From Myxococcales bacterium (GTDB taxonomy: Bacteria; Myxococcota_A; UBA9160; UBA4427), in assembly GCA_012960035.1 (NCBI GenBank), contig DUBZ01000115.1, positions 1 through 64,000 on the forward strand: a stretch of 64,000 bases of DNA, written 5' to 3'. Positions 36,049 through 43,908 of this stretch are shown in pieces; position 1 is the first letter of the stretch; each line of letters begins with the position of its first letter. The position numbers and the translations under genes are program-made. Below the pieces are notes generated by a model, which was not told where the DNA came from, did no database searches, and worked only from the letters and a program-made list of their open reading frames with translations.

Positions 36049-37260
36049 CTACGCGCCTCCTGTTGCGTTAAAGGGCAGCGAGGCGTAACGGCGCACGAAG
36101 TTTCCTCCGGCAAAGACGCCCTTTTCGAAGTCGACGGTGAAGTCCGGGCAAGTGGAGATCAACTCTTCGATTGCGATCTGGGACTGCAACCGCGCAATCG
36201 CCGCGCCAATGCAGTGATGAGGCCCATAGCTCAATGCAACGTGGCGTTTAATTTTGCGCGTGACGTCACACACGTCAGCATTTTCGCCAAACTCGCGCTC
36301 GTCTCGATTCGCTGACGCGTAGAGCAGCATGACTTTTCGGTCTTTGGGAATTGTCGTTCCATCGATGGTCACGTCTCGTGTCGTCGTGCGCGCGAGTCCC
36401 TGTACGGGGGACGTGAGCCGAAGAAACTCTTCGAGCGCGTTCGGAATGCGACCAGGCTCAGCCGCGAGAAGACGTCGCTGGTCGGGGTTGCGGGTGAGGT
36501 GTTCGGCGGCACCGCTGAGCAGTCCGGTCGTCGTGTCGTTGCCCCCGGTCACCATGGTAAACGCGAAGCCAAGAATATTGATCAGCGGAACAGGCTCACC
36601 GTTGAGTTCCGCATGGACCAGGGCAGAGATCATGTCTTCTCCTGGATCCTTGCGAACGACTTCGATGCGAGCGGTGAAGTACGCCACCAGTTCTTGGACG
36701 GCTTCGCCGGCACCCGCGAGATCGCCTTCCGAATTGCCGGCGACGATTGCGTCGGTCCAGCGATCGAATGCACCTCTGTCAGCTTCCGGAACGCCAAGAG
36801 AGTGGCCCACCACAAGGCTCGGCAGAGGCTTGAAGAGCTCAGCGACAATGTCGCCCTCGTTCATTTCGCGAAGGCGTGCGACGCGCTCCTTCACGAATGT
36901 TCGCAGGAGGGGGGCGATCGCCTTGACCTGCTTGGGCGTAAAACGTTTGACGGCAAGCTTGCGCAGGGCCGTGTGATCGGGCGGGTCCATCATGACGATC
37001 GGTGGATCCATCCCGAGTTGTTCCATCTCTCCAATCGCCATGGTGAGTCCCTGCGCCGACGAAAACGTCGCGGCATCTACTGCAGCCGTGAGGACGTCCT
37101 TGAATCGCGACAGCGCCCAGGTTTCGTTCCCGTCATAATCAAACTTGTGAACCGGGTCATGGTCTCGCAGGGACTGGTACATCGGAAAAGGGTTGCGCCA
37201 AGTTTCAGCGCTCCGGGGTTCGAAGCGCGCTTGGGACGGTGGGTTCAAATTGGCGGTCAT
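36049..37260 (-). CDS. Cytochrome P450 (first of two)
   Basis: 403 residues, soluble bacterial class-I P450. I-helix oxygen-activation motif TMVTGGNDTTTG; K-helix ExxR as EEFLR; haem loop SYGPHHCIGAAIAR with the proximal Cys. Also MMDPPDHTALRKLAVKRFTP, the conserved DPPxHxxxRR region. Start ATG 37260 has GAGGAA eight bases before it; the 25-residue upstream extension is unlikely. It hydroxylates a hydrophobic compound using ferredoxin partners not seen here. Upstream, the divergent 290-base gap contains a palindromic site. A second P450 is at 42532-43818. Confidence 0.95.
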   Translation of the reverse strand: MTANLNPPSQARFEPRSAETWRNPFPMYQSLRDHDPVHKFDYDGNETWALSRFKDVLTAAVDAATFSSAQGLTMAIGEMEQLGMDPPIVMMDPPDHTALRKLAVKRFTPKQVKAIAPLLRTFVKERVARLREMNEGDIVAELFKPLPSLVVGHSLGVPEADRGAFDRWTDAIVAGNSEGDLAGAGEAVQELVAYFTARIEVVRKDPGEDMISALVHAELNGEPVPLINILGFAFTMVTGGNDTTTGLLSGAAEHLTRNPDQRRLLAAEPGRIPNALEEFLRLTSPVQGLARTTTRDVTIDGTTIPKDRKVMLLYASANRDEREFGENADVCDVTRKIKRHVALSYGPHHCIGAAIARLQSQIAIEELISTCPDFTVDFEKGVFAGGNFVRRYASLPFNATGGA

Positions 37261-37315
37261 GATCTGTGTTCCTCGCGGATGTGTTTTTTTGGCGCGTTGC
37301 ACAAATATCACATTC

Positions 37316-37332
37316 TGTTCATTAGTCGAACA
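37316..37332. promoter_or_regulatory. Palindromic site between P450 and methyltransferase genes
   Basis: TGTTCATTAGTCGAACA: five-base arms with seven-base spacing, in the AT-rich part of the divergent region, 56 bases upstream of the P450 start. A likely regulator operator (TetR- or GntR-sized). Confidence 0.45.
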
Positions 37333-37548
37333 CAAATAGAATTACATGCTGCGTTCATCTGAGGCGAGCCTGCCACCGTGATTACCAAGGATTGCAAAGC
37401 CTTCTGCAGACGCCAGATCAATACAGACTCCAAACGCTTCGGAACGAGCGGACCCGTGCAAATTCGATCACTTGTTTGCGGGGATGGGATCGCGACCGGC
37501 TACGAGAACTGCGCGTGTCCTACGAACTTGGTCTGTTATGTTGCCCGA

Positions 37549-38199
37549 GTGACGGAATCCGAAGCGCATCGATTAAGCGAAATTACGAGTGGAACCCTCC
37601 AACATTACGAATCGGCGGCAGAAGGGTTTTGGCTCGGCACCAAAGATCATGACGTATCCCAGAACATGGATGCGCTCCTCGGTGCCCTGCCCGGTGAAGG
37701 CCCTCATCGAATTCTAGATTTTGGATGCGGACCCGGTCGCGATCTCATCGCATTCAGGGCCCGAGGGCATGAACCCGTTGGCCTCGACGGTACTGCGGCA
37801 TTTGTCGAGATGGCAACGGCAAAATCGGGAGCCGAGGTTTTACATCAAGACTTCATCGCTCTCGATCTGCCGACAGCGCACTTCGATGGGGTCTTCGCCA
37901 ATGCGTCTCTCTTTCACATCCCCACGAGCGAGATCGTTCGCGTACTGGGACAGCTACGCCGAAGTCTAAAACACGGCGGAGTGCTCTTCTCGTCGAACCC
38001 GCGTGGAGACAACCGAGAGGGGTGGAATGGCAAGCGCTACGGCGCCTATCACGACCTCGAAACGTGGCTGCAATTCGCTGAACAAGCGGGCTTCGAAGAG
38101 ATATGTCACTACTACCGACCCCCGGGGCTGCCACGAGATCAACAGCCCTGGCTGGCAACGCTTTTGCGCAACCCGATCGCAGACTCAGAAACTGACTAG
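37549..38199 (+). CDS. Class I SAM-dependent methyltransferase
   Basis: 216 residues from GTG 37549. Motif I is ILDFGCGPGRDLI, the acidic loop is VGLDGTAAFVEMA, motif II/post region is FDGVFANASLFHIP, and LKHGGVLFSSNPRG precedes the last strand. The N-terminal pattern TLQHYESAAEGFWLGTKDHD is conserved in a group of small bacterial methyltransferases. The open frame begins at 37378 but the first 57 codons have no methyltransferase character. Substrate unknown. It is followed by a strong hairpin terminator. Confidence 0.88.
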   Translation: MTESEAHRLSEITSGTLQHYESAAEGFWLGTKDHDVSQNMDALLGALPGEGPHRILDFGCGPGRDLIAFRARGHEPVGLDGTAAFVEMATAKSGAEVLHQDFIALDLPTAHFDGVFANASLFHIPTSEIVRVLGQLRRSLKHGGVLFSSNPRGDNREGWNGKRYGAYHDLETWLQFAEQAGFEEICHYYRPPGLPRDQQPWLATLLRNPIADSETD

Positions 38200-38210
38200 A
38201 GGACCAAATG

Positions 38211-38249
38211 GAAAAAGGCCGCGGCGCATACTGCACCGCGGCCCTTATC
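38211..38249. terminator. Bidirectional terminator
   Basis: GGCCGCGG (38217-38224) and CCGCGGCC (38236-38243) pair around an inner GCA/TGC stem, flanked by AAAAA before and CTTATC after. It lies between the convergent methyltransferase and thiolase genes. Confidence 0.8.
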
Positions 38250-38300
38250 AGTCCTGTCGTCGTGCGTTGTCTATGGGACTAGACGCCGACTACACTCCAA

Positions 38301-39533
38301 CTACACCCCAACAACGAAGCTGCAGCTCGTCGTACCACTGCCGCCGATGTTCAGGGTCTGGAAGTTCTTCGCGCCTTCCACCTGATACGCGCCCGCCTGG
38401 TTGGTCACCTGCAGGTACGCGTCGAGCAGCTGGCGAACGCCCGTGGAACCCACCGGATGACCGGCACCGATTAGGCCACCACTGGGATTGATCGGAATCT
38501 TGCCGTCAATCTCGAGCCAACCCGCTTCAACCGCCTTCCAGCTTTCACCGGGTGCGGTGATGCCGAAGTGGTCGATCGCCATGTATTCCGACGTGGTGAA
38601 GCAGTCGTGGGTCTCGATGCCGTCGACCGCCGACGTGTCCGCCATACCGGCCCGCTTCTGAGCGCTGGTAATGGTGCTGCGAACGTGCGGAAGAACAAAC
38701 TCGTTGTCCCGGCTTTCGAAAACTTTGTCCACGAAGCGCAGGCGGGACGTGTTGTGCCCCCAGCCCTTGAGCTTCGGAATATCCGAAAGCTGCTTGCCGT
38801 TGCGCTCGGCGTACTTCTCTGCGTACTTGCGCGATGCGAGGAAGACGCACACCGCGCCGTCCGTCACCTGTGAGCAGTCCGCGATGCGGATGCGGCCACC
38901 AACTTCAGCGTTGTCGTCCGTGCGGCAGAGTGCGTGCTCCTTGTTCATGTACCAGGTGCGGGTCTGCGCGTTCGGGTTGAGCTTCGCGTTGTCGTAGTTA
39001 ATGCGGCTGATCTCGGCGAGATGCTCGTCCTTGAGGCCGTAGCGCTTGTCGTATTCGTCTCCGAGCTTGCCGAAGAGCTTCGGAAACGGGAACTCGATGT
39101 CCTTCGCTTCCTGCTCGTACCAAGCCGCGGTTCCGAGAAAGGCTCCGCCCTCTGCAGCGGACACGGTCTTCATCTGCTCGATCCCCACGACCGCCTGCAG
39201 GTCATAACGACCGGCTTCGATCTCGGCACCGGCCGCGAGGATCGCGATGCTGCCCGACGCACACGCCGCTTCGTGACGACCCGTAGGCAGGCCACTGAAG
39301 GCAGGATGCACTTCCGTGAAGAACGCACCGAGGTGCCCCTGCATGCAGTAGAGGCCCGCTGCAAAGTTGCCAACGTGGGCGCTTTCGATTTCTTCAGGTT
39401 CGATCTTGCACACGTTAAGAGCACCCAGCACCGACTCGCGCATCAGCGCCGAGAAGTGCTTGTTCTCCTTGGTCCAGTTGCGTGCGAAGTCCGTTTGGTA
39501 GCCACCAATCACATACACTTCCGGGGTTGCCAT
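38301..39533 (-). CDS. Thiolase-family acetyl-CoA acyltransferase (SCP2-thiolase type)
   Basis: 410 residues. Thiolytic cleavage of 3-ketoacyl-CoA in beta-oxidation, or of a related ketoacyl substrate. The nucleophile is Cys91 in HEAACASGS; the C-terminal active site is GGLIGAGHPVGSTGVRQ (catalytic His), and the second Cys region is GGSGTTSCSFVVG, the pattern of SCP2-like and sterol side-chain thiolases rather than of FadA. The partner on the same strand upstream is a 3-hydroxyacyl-CoA dehydrogenase, 113 bases apart, so the two likely act in sequence. Confidence 0.93.
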   Translation of the reverse strand: MATPEVYVIGGYQTDFARNWTKENKHFSALMRESVLGALNVCKIEPEEIESAHVGNFAAGLYCMQGHLGAFFTEVHPAFSGLPTGRHEAACASGSIAILAAGAEIEAGRYDLQAVVGIEQMKTVSAAEGGAFLGTAAWYEQEAKDIEFPFPKLFGKLGDEYDKRYGLKDEHLAEISRINYDNAKLNPNAQTRTWYMNKEHALCRTDDNAEVGGRIRIADCSQVTDGAVCVFLASRKYAEKYAERNGKQLSDIPKLKGWGHNTSRLRFVDKVFESRDNEFVLPHVRSTITSAQKRAGMADTSAVDGIETHDCFTTSEYMAIDHFGITAPGESWKAVEAGWLEIDGKIPINPSGGLIGAGHPVGSTGVRQLLDAYLQVTNQAGAYQVEGAKNFQTLNIGGSGTTSCSFVVGV

Positions 39534-39646
39534 CTACTTACTCCTGTTCCCTGCTGCTCAAGTGAGCTGTCTGTTCGATTTCCTTTACCCGACGTCCTTT
39601 GTCAACCAAAGACGCATCGGGCAGGACGCATTAAAGACCGTTCAAA

Positions 39647-40996
39647 TCAACCGGCGACGAAGTACTTGCCGGTGTTGATGAACGGGTGTGAAAAGAACGC
39701 TGTGGGCTTGCCCGAATCTGCCGCCGCTTTAATGGCCTGCGGGACCGGAAGCCCTGCCTCGTCAATCAACTTGACCGTCGCACCAGCGCCGATCGTATCG
39801 ACCAAGACACTCGGGGGCGCCCAGTTGAAGCCAGAGCCCATGATCATGTCGATCCCGGTGATCGTGTCCGTCGCTTCGCCTACGCGGTGGAACGCGTAGC
39901 TGATGTAACCCGCGATCACTTTGCGAGCGATGGAGGCTTCGTCGCCAGGGGCTGCAAGGAAAGCGGCCATGCCTTCTTCGTAGCGACCCTGTGCGTGGAA
40001 CGTCGAGACTTCGTCGATGTAGTCGAGGTTCGGCAACTTGATGTCCGCAACCGGCTTGTAGTCCCCGGATGCAACGTCGAGTGCCAGCTTGACCTTTCCG
40101 TCCTTCTTAAAGAAGCCAGCACCGCTCTTGTTGCCGAGGACACCCTTCTCCATCAAGTCGGCCATGTACTGGGGCAGCCTGTTGGTTTCGTGAGCCTCGT
40201 CATCGGTGTTGTCGTACACGTTGTCGACGATGGCGCGGTGGATGTCCCAGCCGACCAAGTCGATCGTCGCCAGAGGCGTGAGCGCGCGGCCGGTGTAAGG
40301 ACCCACCAGGCGATCAACCAGCACCGGGCCAAGTTGCTCGGCGAGCTGCGCAGCTTCGTTCAACACCTTGAAGCCAACACGGTTGCCGGCGAATGCGGGC
40401 GTGTCGTGGGTGCGAATGATGTCGCGCCCCAAGCGGATCGTCGAGAACGCGTCGATGAAGTCAACGAGCTCTGGATCCGTGTCCTTGCCTGCGATCAACT
40501 CGGTGCCCACAATGACGTTCGGGGGGTTGAAGAAGTGGAGCCCCATAAAGTTTTTGCGGAACGAATCGCTTCGCCCTTCGCAGAGCTGGTTGATCGAAAG
40601 GCCAGAAGTGACCGTGGCGACAATCGAGTCGTCCCGGCGGGCCTTCTCGATGCGGTCGAACATGTCTTTCTTGATGGCGAAGTCTTCAGTCAACGTTTCG
40701 AAGATCAGGTCAGCCTTTTCGACCGCAGCGTCAAGATCATTGTCGTAGTCGCCAACCGCGGATCGACTCGCGACGGTGGGAGAGCGAACCTGTTTGATTG
40801 CCGCCGCCAGACCTTCTTCGGCCTTCTCGCGGGTGCGTGCAAGGAACGTCACGTGAGGAACAGCGGTCGTAAACAGCGCCGCGCTGCCAAACCCCATGGT
40901 GCCGTTGGCACCGAGTACGACGACACGCTCAATCTTGCGTGTCGACAAAAGCTTTCTCATCTCCGCTCCGCTGAGCGGTGCAGCGCTGCTGGACAT
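39647..40996 (-). CDS. 3-hydroxyacyl-CoA dehydrogenase
   Basis: 449 residues. NAD-dependent oxidation of 3-hydroxyacyl-CoA. The N-terminal Rossmann domain has VVVLGANGTMGFGSAALF, then IFETLTEDFAIKKDMF, SIVATVTSGLSINQL and FMGLHFFNPPNVIVGTELI (catalytic HFFNP His), and TPAFAGNRVGFKVLNEAA opening the C-terminal helical domain. It has no hydratase half, unlike FadB/FadJ. Start ATG 40996 follows GGAG. The small candidate CDS at 41006-41284 ends ten bases upstream, and the ribosome-binding site begins right after that stop, suggesting an operon. Confidence 0.95.
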   Translation of the reverse strand: MSSSAAPLSGAEMRKLLSTRKIERVVVLGANGTMGFGSAALFTTAVPHVTFLARTREKAEEGLAAAIKQVRSPTVASRSAVGDYDNDLDAAVEKADLIFETLTEDFAIKKDMFDRIEKARRDDSIVATVTSGLSINQLCEGRSDSFRKNFMGLHFFNPPNVIVGTELIAGKDTDPELVDFIDAFSTIRLGRDIIRTHDTPAFAGNRVGFKVLNEAAQLAEQLGPVLVDRLVGPYTGRALTPLATIDLVGWDIHRAIVDNVYDNTDDEAHETNRLPQYMADLMEKGVLGNKSGAGFFKKDGKVKLALDVASGDYKPVADIKLPNLDYIDEVSTFHAQGRYEEGMAAFLAAPGDEASIARKVIAGYISYAFHRVGEATDTITGIDMIMGSGFNWAPPSVLVDTIGAGATVKLIDEAGLPVPQAIKAAADSGKPTAFFSHPFINTGKYFVAG

Positions 40997-41005
40997 TTTC
41001 TCTCC

Positions 41006-41284
41006 TCACCTTGGGGTCTCGGGTCGGGGCGGGACGTAACCCTTCGCGCGCCCGTCTTTCGAGCCGATGTAGTTCTTGCGCACTGTGAATGGTTTCTGTG
41101 ATTCGCTTTGGTCCGCGGTTTCGGATGAAACCTGAAGCTTGGAGCTGAGGGGTGCGAGCCAATCTGCGAAACACTCGAAATCCAAGTCGACCGAATGGTC
41201 ATCGACGCCCGCTTGGGCGCCCTCGAAATTCGAGGGGCGAAGTGTACAAAAGATTGCCCCGACTTCCGAGGCACACCAGCACAA
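41006..41284 (-). CDS. Candidate small protein in the beta-oxidation operon
   Basis: 92 codons from TTG 41284 in the otherwise empty 400-base gap before the dehydrogenase. Codon choice is GC-ending like the neighbours, and the protein text looks real (SVDLDFECFADWLAPL, VRKNYIGSKDGRAKGYVPP), but no start has a good ribosome site and no family is recognised. The stop is directly followed by the GGAG of the next gene. It may be a decayed or short accessory protein. A weak inverted repeat (GACCCAC/GTGGGTC, 41308-41336) lies upstream. Confidence 0.4.
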   Translation of the reverse strand: MCWCASEVGAIFCTLRPSNFEGAQAGVDDHSVDLDFECFADWLAPLSSKLQVSSETADQSESQKPFTVRKNYIGSKDGRAKGYVPPRPETPR

Positions 41285-41403
41285 TAGAGACGGTCAATCG
41301 CGCAGCTGACCCACAAATTGCGCATTCAGGTGGGTCTGGATGCCGACTCGTGATGCTTTGACGGAGGTTCAACCCCGATCCTCGTCGGGAAACCGAGGCG
41401 AAG

Positions 41404-42402
41404 CTAGTTGGCGAGCCAGCTTCGACAGCCCAGTTCGTCGAGCACTGCATCGAGGGATGACTTGTCCGCAACTGCTGTATAGCGCGCGCGAATCGCCGCC
41501 AACGACTTGGCCTGATACTTCACCGGCTTCTGCGTCCACGTTCGACCGTCGAGTTCGACGTCGTACGTTTCGTCACCGCCGGCGAGCGCCTTTGCATTGG
41601 CCTCTGACCAAGGAAGGAAAAGGTCGCCACACATCCGCTGGACGAATGGGGCGAGGGTTGGCGCTAGGACTTCCCAGGCTTCGAATTCGCCGCTTGCCTT
41701 CGGATCGAGCATGCGCTCCACCCACGCGACAACCGATGGGCCCTTTTCTCGCAAAATTCCACCCGGAGTCGGGTCAACGAGACAGTTGTAGACCTGCCCC
41801 CAAAGCCCAAAATCACCAAACGAAGGTCGCGCCCCAAACAAGTAGTGGCGACCGGAAAGGTGAGCCTCCAATAGGCCGACCGCCTCCACCCAAGAGTCCT
41901 CGATCTGGGCGGCCGTGACCTCGTTCGATCCCACGAACCAAACCCGGCCCTTCATGCGGTCAGCGATCCCTGCGGCGGTCTCCTTGCGCTGTTCTTCCGG
42001 CGTGTCGGGCATCATTTCTGCCACGAGTCGCGTTGACGCAGCGACCTGGTCGGCTTCGCGAGCCCAGCGATAGTGAAGCATCCACTTATTGCCCCACTCG
42101 TCGCCAAATTCTTCGATCAGGCATGAAAGAAATTGATTGGGTTCGGAACTGGGATGAACGCTCGGCTCGGGATGCTTGGCCTCAGCCCAGTCGATGATCG
42201 GCGTCGAGTCCTGTAGGGCTTCGTCATCAGCCGTGACGAGCAGCGGAACAATCGGAAGCTTCGCGTACTTCTGATATTCGGGCATGGTCGAGAGGTTGCG
42301 CACGATCCATTCGTGATCGAGCCCTTTGTAACGGAAGTACGAGCGGACCTTCACTGAGAATGGGGAATTTTCAACACCAAAGATTCGGTAGGGGGCGGAC
42401 AT
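41404..42402 (-). CDS. Glutathione S-transferase-like protein with long C-terminus
   Basis: 332 residues. The N-terminal 80 residues are a thioredoxin/GST domain: YRIFGVENSPFSVKVRSYF, then KLPIVPLLVTADDEAL (cis-Pro) and LQDSTPIIDWAEAKHPE. The C-terminal domain is helical, with FGARPSFGDFGLWGQVYNCL matching the GST helix-6 capping region, and is about 100 residues longer than usual. Catalytic role unproved; may be a detoxifying or isomerase-type GST. It lies between the P450 and the beta-oxidation genes on the same strand, so it likely belongs to that catabolic block. Confidence 0.88.
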   Translation of the reverse strand: MSAPYRIFGVENSPFSVKVRSYFRYKGLDHEWIVRNLSTMPEYQKYAKLPIVPLLVTADDEALQDSTPIIDWAEAKHPEPSVHPSSEPNQFLSCLIEEFGDEWGNKWMLHYRWAREADQVAASTRLVAEMMPDTPEEQRKETAAGIADRMKGRVWFVGSNEVTAAQIEDSWVEAVGLLEAHLSGRHYLFGARPSFGDFGLWGQVYNCLVDPTPGGILREKGPSVVAWVERMLDPKASGEFEAWEVLAPTLAPFVQRMCGDLFLPWSEANAKALAGGDETYDVELDGRTWTQKPVKYQAKSLAAIRARYTAVADKSSLDAVLDELGCRSWLAN

Positions 42403-42500
42403 GACACTCTCCTGAGTTTTCAGTTTGATTCAAGCGACACGGGCGCAGCATAAAAACTACGGCCGCTGATGAAGATGTTGAACGTTTCGCAGCCTTCTAA

Positions 42501-42540
42501 ACTAAGCGCGACTAAGCACGACAAAGTGCGACTAAGCCCT
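42501..42540. repeat. Four tandem 10-base units at the P450 stop codon
   Basis: ACTAAGCGCG, ACTAAGCACG, ACAAAGTGCG and ACTAAGCCCT follow each other without a gap. The last unit overlaps the stop codon of the P450 gene (minus strand). Confidence 0.6.
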
Positions 42541-43818
42541 CGCACCGCCAGGGGTGAAGCGACAATTCATCCGCTTGATGCCGTGCACGAAATTGGACCA
42601 CAGTCGATCGGGCTCGCTCGTAATTTCGAGATCGGGCAGCGTGCGGAAGATTTCACGGAACATGATGGTGACTTCACGTCGGGCGAGGTGTGCGCCCAGG
42701 CAGAAGTGCGGGCCCGGCCCACCGAACGCGACGTGCTCGTTCTGTGTGCGGCGCACATCAAACTTGAAGGGATTCTCGAAGACCTCTTCGTCACGGTTCC
42801 CGGAGTTGTACCAGAGCACGACTTTGTCGCCCTCTGAGATTGCCTGACCGCGGATCTCGGTGTCTTGCGTGGCCGTGCGACGAAACGAGAGCACCGGAGA
42901 TGCCCAGCGAATGATCTCGTCCACCGCAGTGGGCGCGATGCCTTCGAAGTCCCGCGCCCATATCTCGCGCTGCTCGGGGTAGTCACACAATGCCTTCATG
43001 CCGTGACTAATGGCGTTGCGCGTCGTTTCGTTGCCCGCGACGACAAGCAGCACAAAGAACGAGCCTAGCTCTTCGTCCGTGAGCGACTGTCCCTCGATTT
43101 CGGAATTCACAAGCGCCGAGACCAAGTCATCGGTCGGCGTCTTGCGGCGTTCGATCGCGAGTTCCTTGCAGAGTTCGTTCAGCGCTTGGCCGCCATTCAG
43201 AATTCGAGGAATGATATCCGCGGGGTCCGTAACAAATTCGGGGTCACCGCCCGCCACCCCGATAATCGCGTTGCTGTTCTCGATCACAAAGTCATGCTGA
43301 CTTTCGGGGATCCCCATCATGTCGCAAATGATGGCCAACGGAAGGCGCGCGGCGATCTCTTTCACGAAGTCGCACTCACCCTTTTCAATTACGTTCTCCA
43401 TGATCTTGGCGACTGCGCGCTCAACGCTCTCCTCAGCACGCTGGATCATGCGTGGCGTGAACCCCCGCGAAACGATCCCCCGCATTCGAGCATGCCGCTT
43501 GCCGTCCATATTGATCATGTTTCCGAAGTATTCGAGGAAGGGTTCCGGGAGATCGCCGATGTTGGTCCCCTGCCCCGAGCAGAAAATTTCGGGGTTGCGA
43601 CTTACATGGAGAATGTCGGCATGCTTGGTGACGGCCCAGTATCCGCGGCCGCGCGGGAAGTCCATCCCTTCCGGTACCAGCGGCTCTTCGTGGAAAGACA
43701 CCGGTCGCTCTCGGCGGAGCGTGGCGAAAGCGCCTTCGCGCTCTTCCATCGGTCGCAGCCAGAGCGCGATGTCACTCAGTTTAATTTCATCAACAGACAG
43801 AACTTCACGGGGTTGCAT
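42532..43818 (-). CDS. Cytochrome P450, CYP125/CYP142-like (second of two)
   Basis: 428 residues. I-helix VVAGNETTRN, K-helix ExxR in VDEIIRWASPVLSFRRTA, and haem loop AFGGPGPHFCLGAHLAR with the cysteine ligand. Also INMDGKRHARMRGIVSRGFTP. The long N-terminus (LSDIALWLRPMEEREGAFAT) and GNMINMDGKRH text resemble the actinobacterial sterol C26/C27 hydroxylases and related CYP125-like enzymes; the exact subfamily is inferred. Likely opens oxidation of a hydrophobic side chain that the thiolase and dehydrogenase then shorten. Confidence 0.94.
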   Translation of the reverse strand: MQPREVLSVDEIKLSDIALWLRPMEEREGAFATLRRERPVSFHEEPLVPEGMDFPRGRGYWAVTKHADILHVSRNPEIFCSGQGTNIGDLPEPFLEYFGNMINMDGKRHARMRGIVSRGFTPRMIQRAEESVERAVAKIMENVIEKGECDFVKEIAARLPLAIICDMMGIPESQHDFVIENSNAIIGVAGGDPEFVTDPADIIPRILNGGQALNELCKELAIERRKTPTDDLVSALVNSEIEGQSLTDEELGSFFVLLVVAGNETTRNAISHGMKALCDYPEQREIWARDFEGIAPTAVDEIIRWASPVLSFRRTATQDTEIRGQAISEGDKVVLWYNSGNRDEEVFENPFKFDVRRTQNEHVAFGGPGPHFCLGAHLARREVTIMFREIFRTLPDLEITSEPDRLWSNFVHGIKRMNCRFTPGGARA

Positions 43819-43908
43819 TCATGGCTCCGGGTATGTGGGGTGTTCGATGCGCGGGCGCGCGCTGGGTTCTGGCGTGTAGTGACGTGGCGTGTAGCGGCGT
43901 GTCGATCG

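Noticed and set aside
39887..41101. 404-codon plus-strand ORF
   Set aside because: Antisense shadow of 3-hydroxyacyl-CoA dehydrogenase, rich in Val/Asp/Arg as expected from reverse reading.
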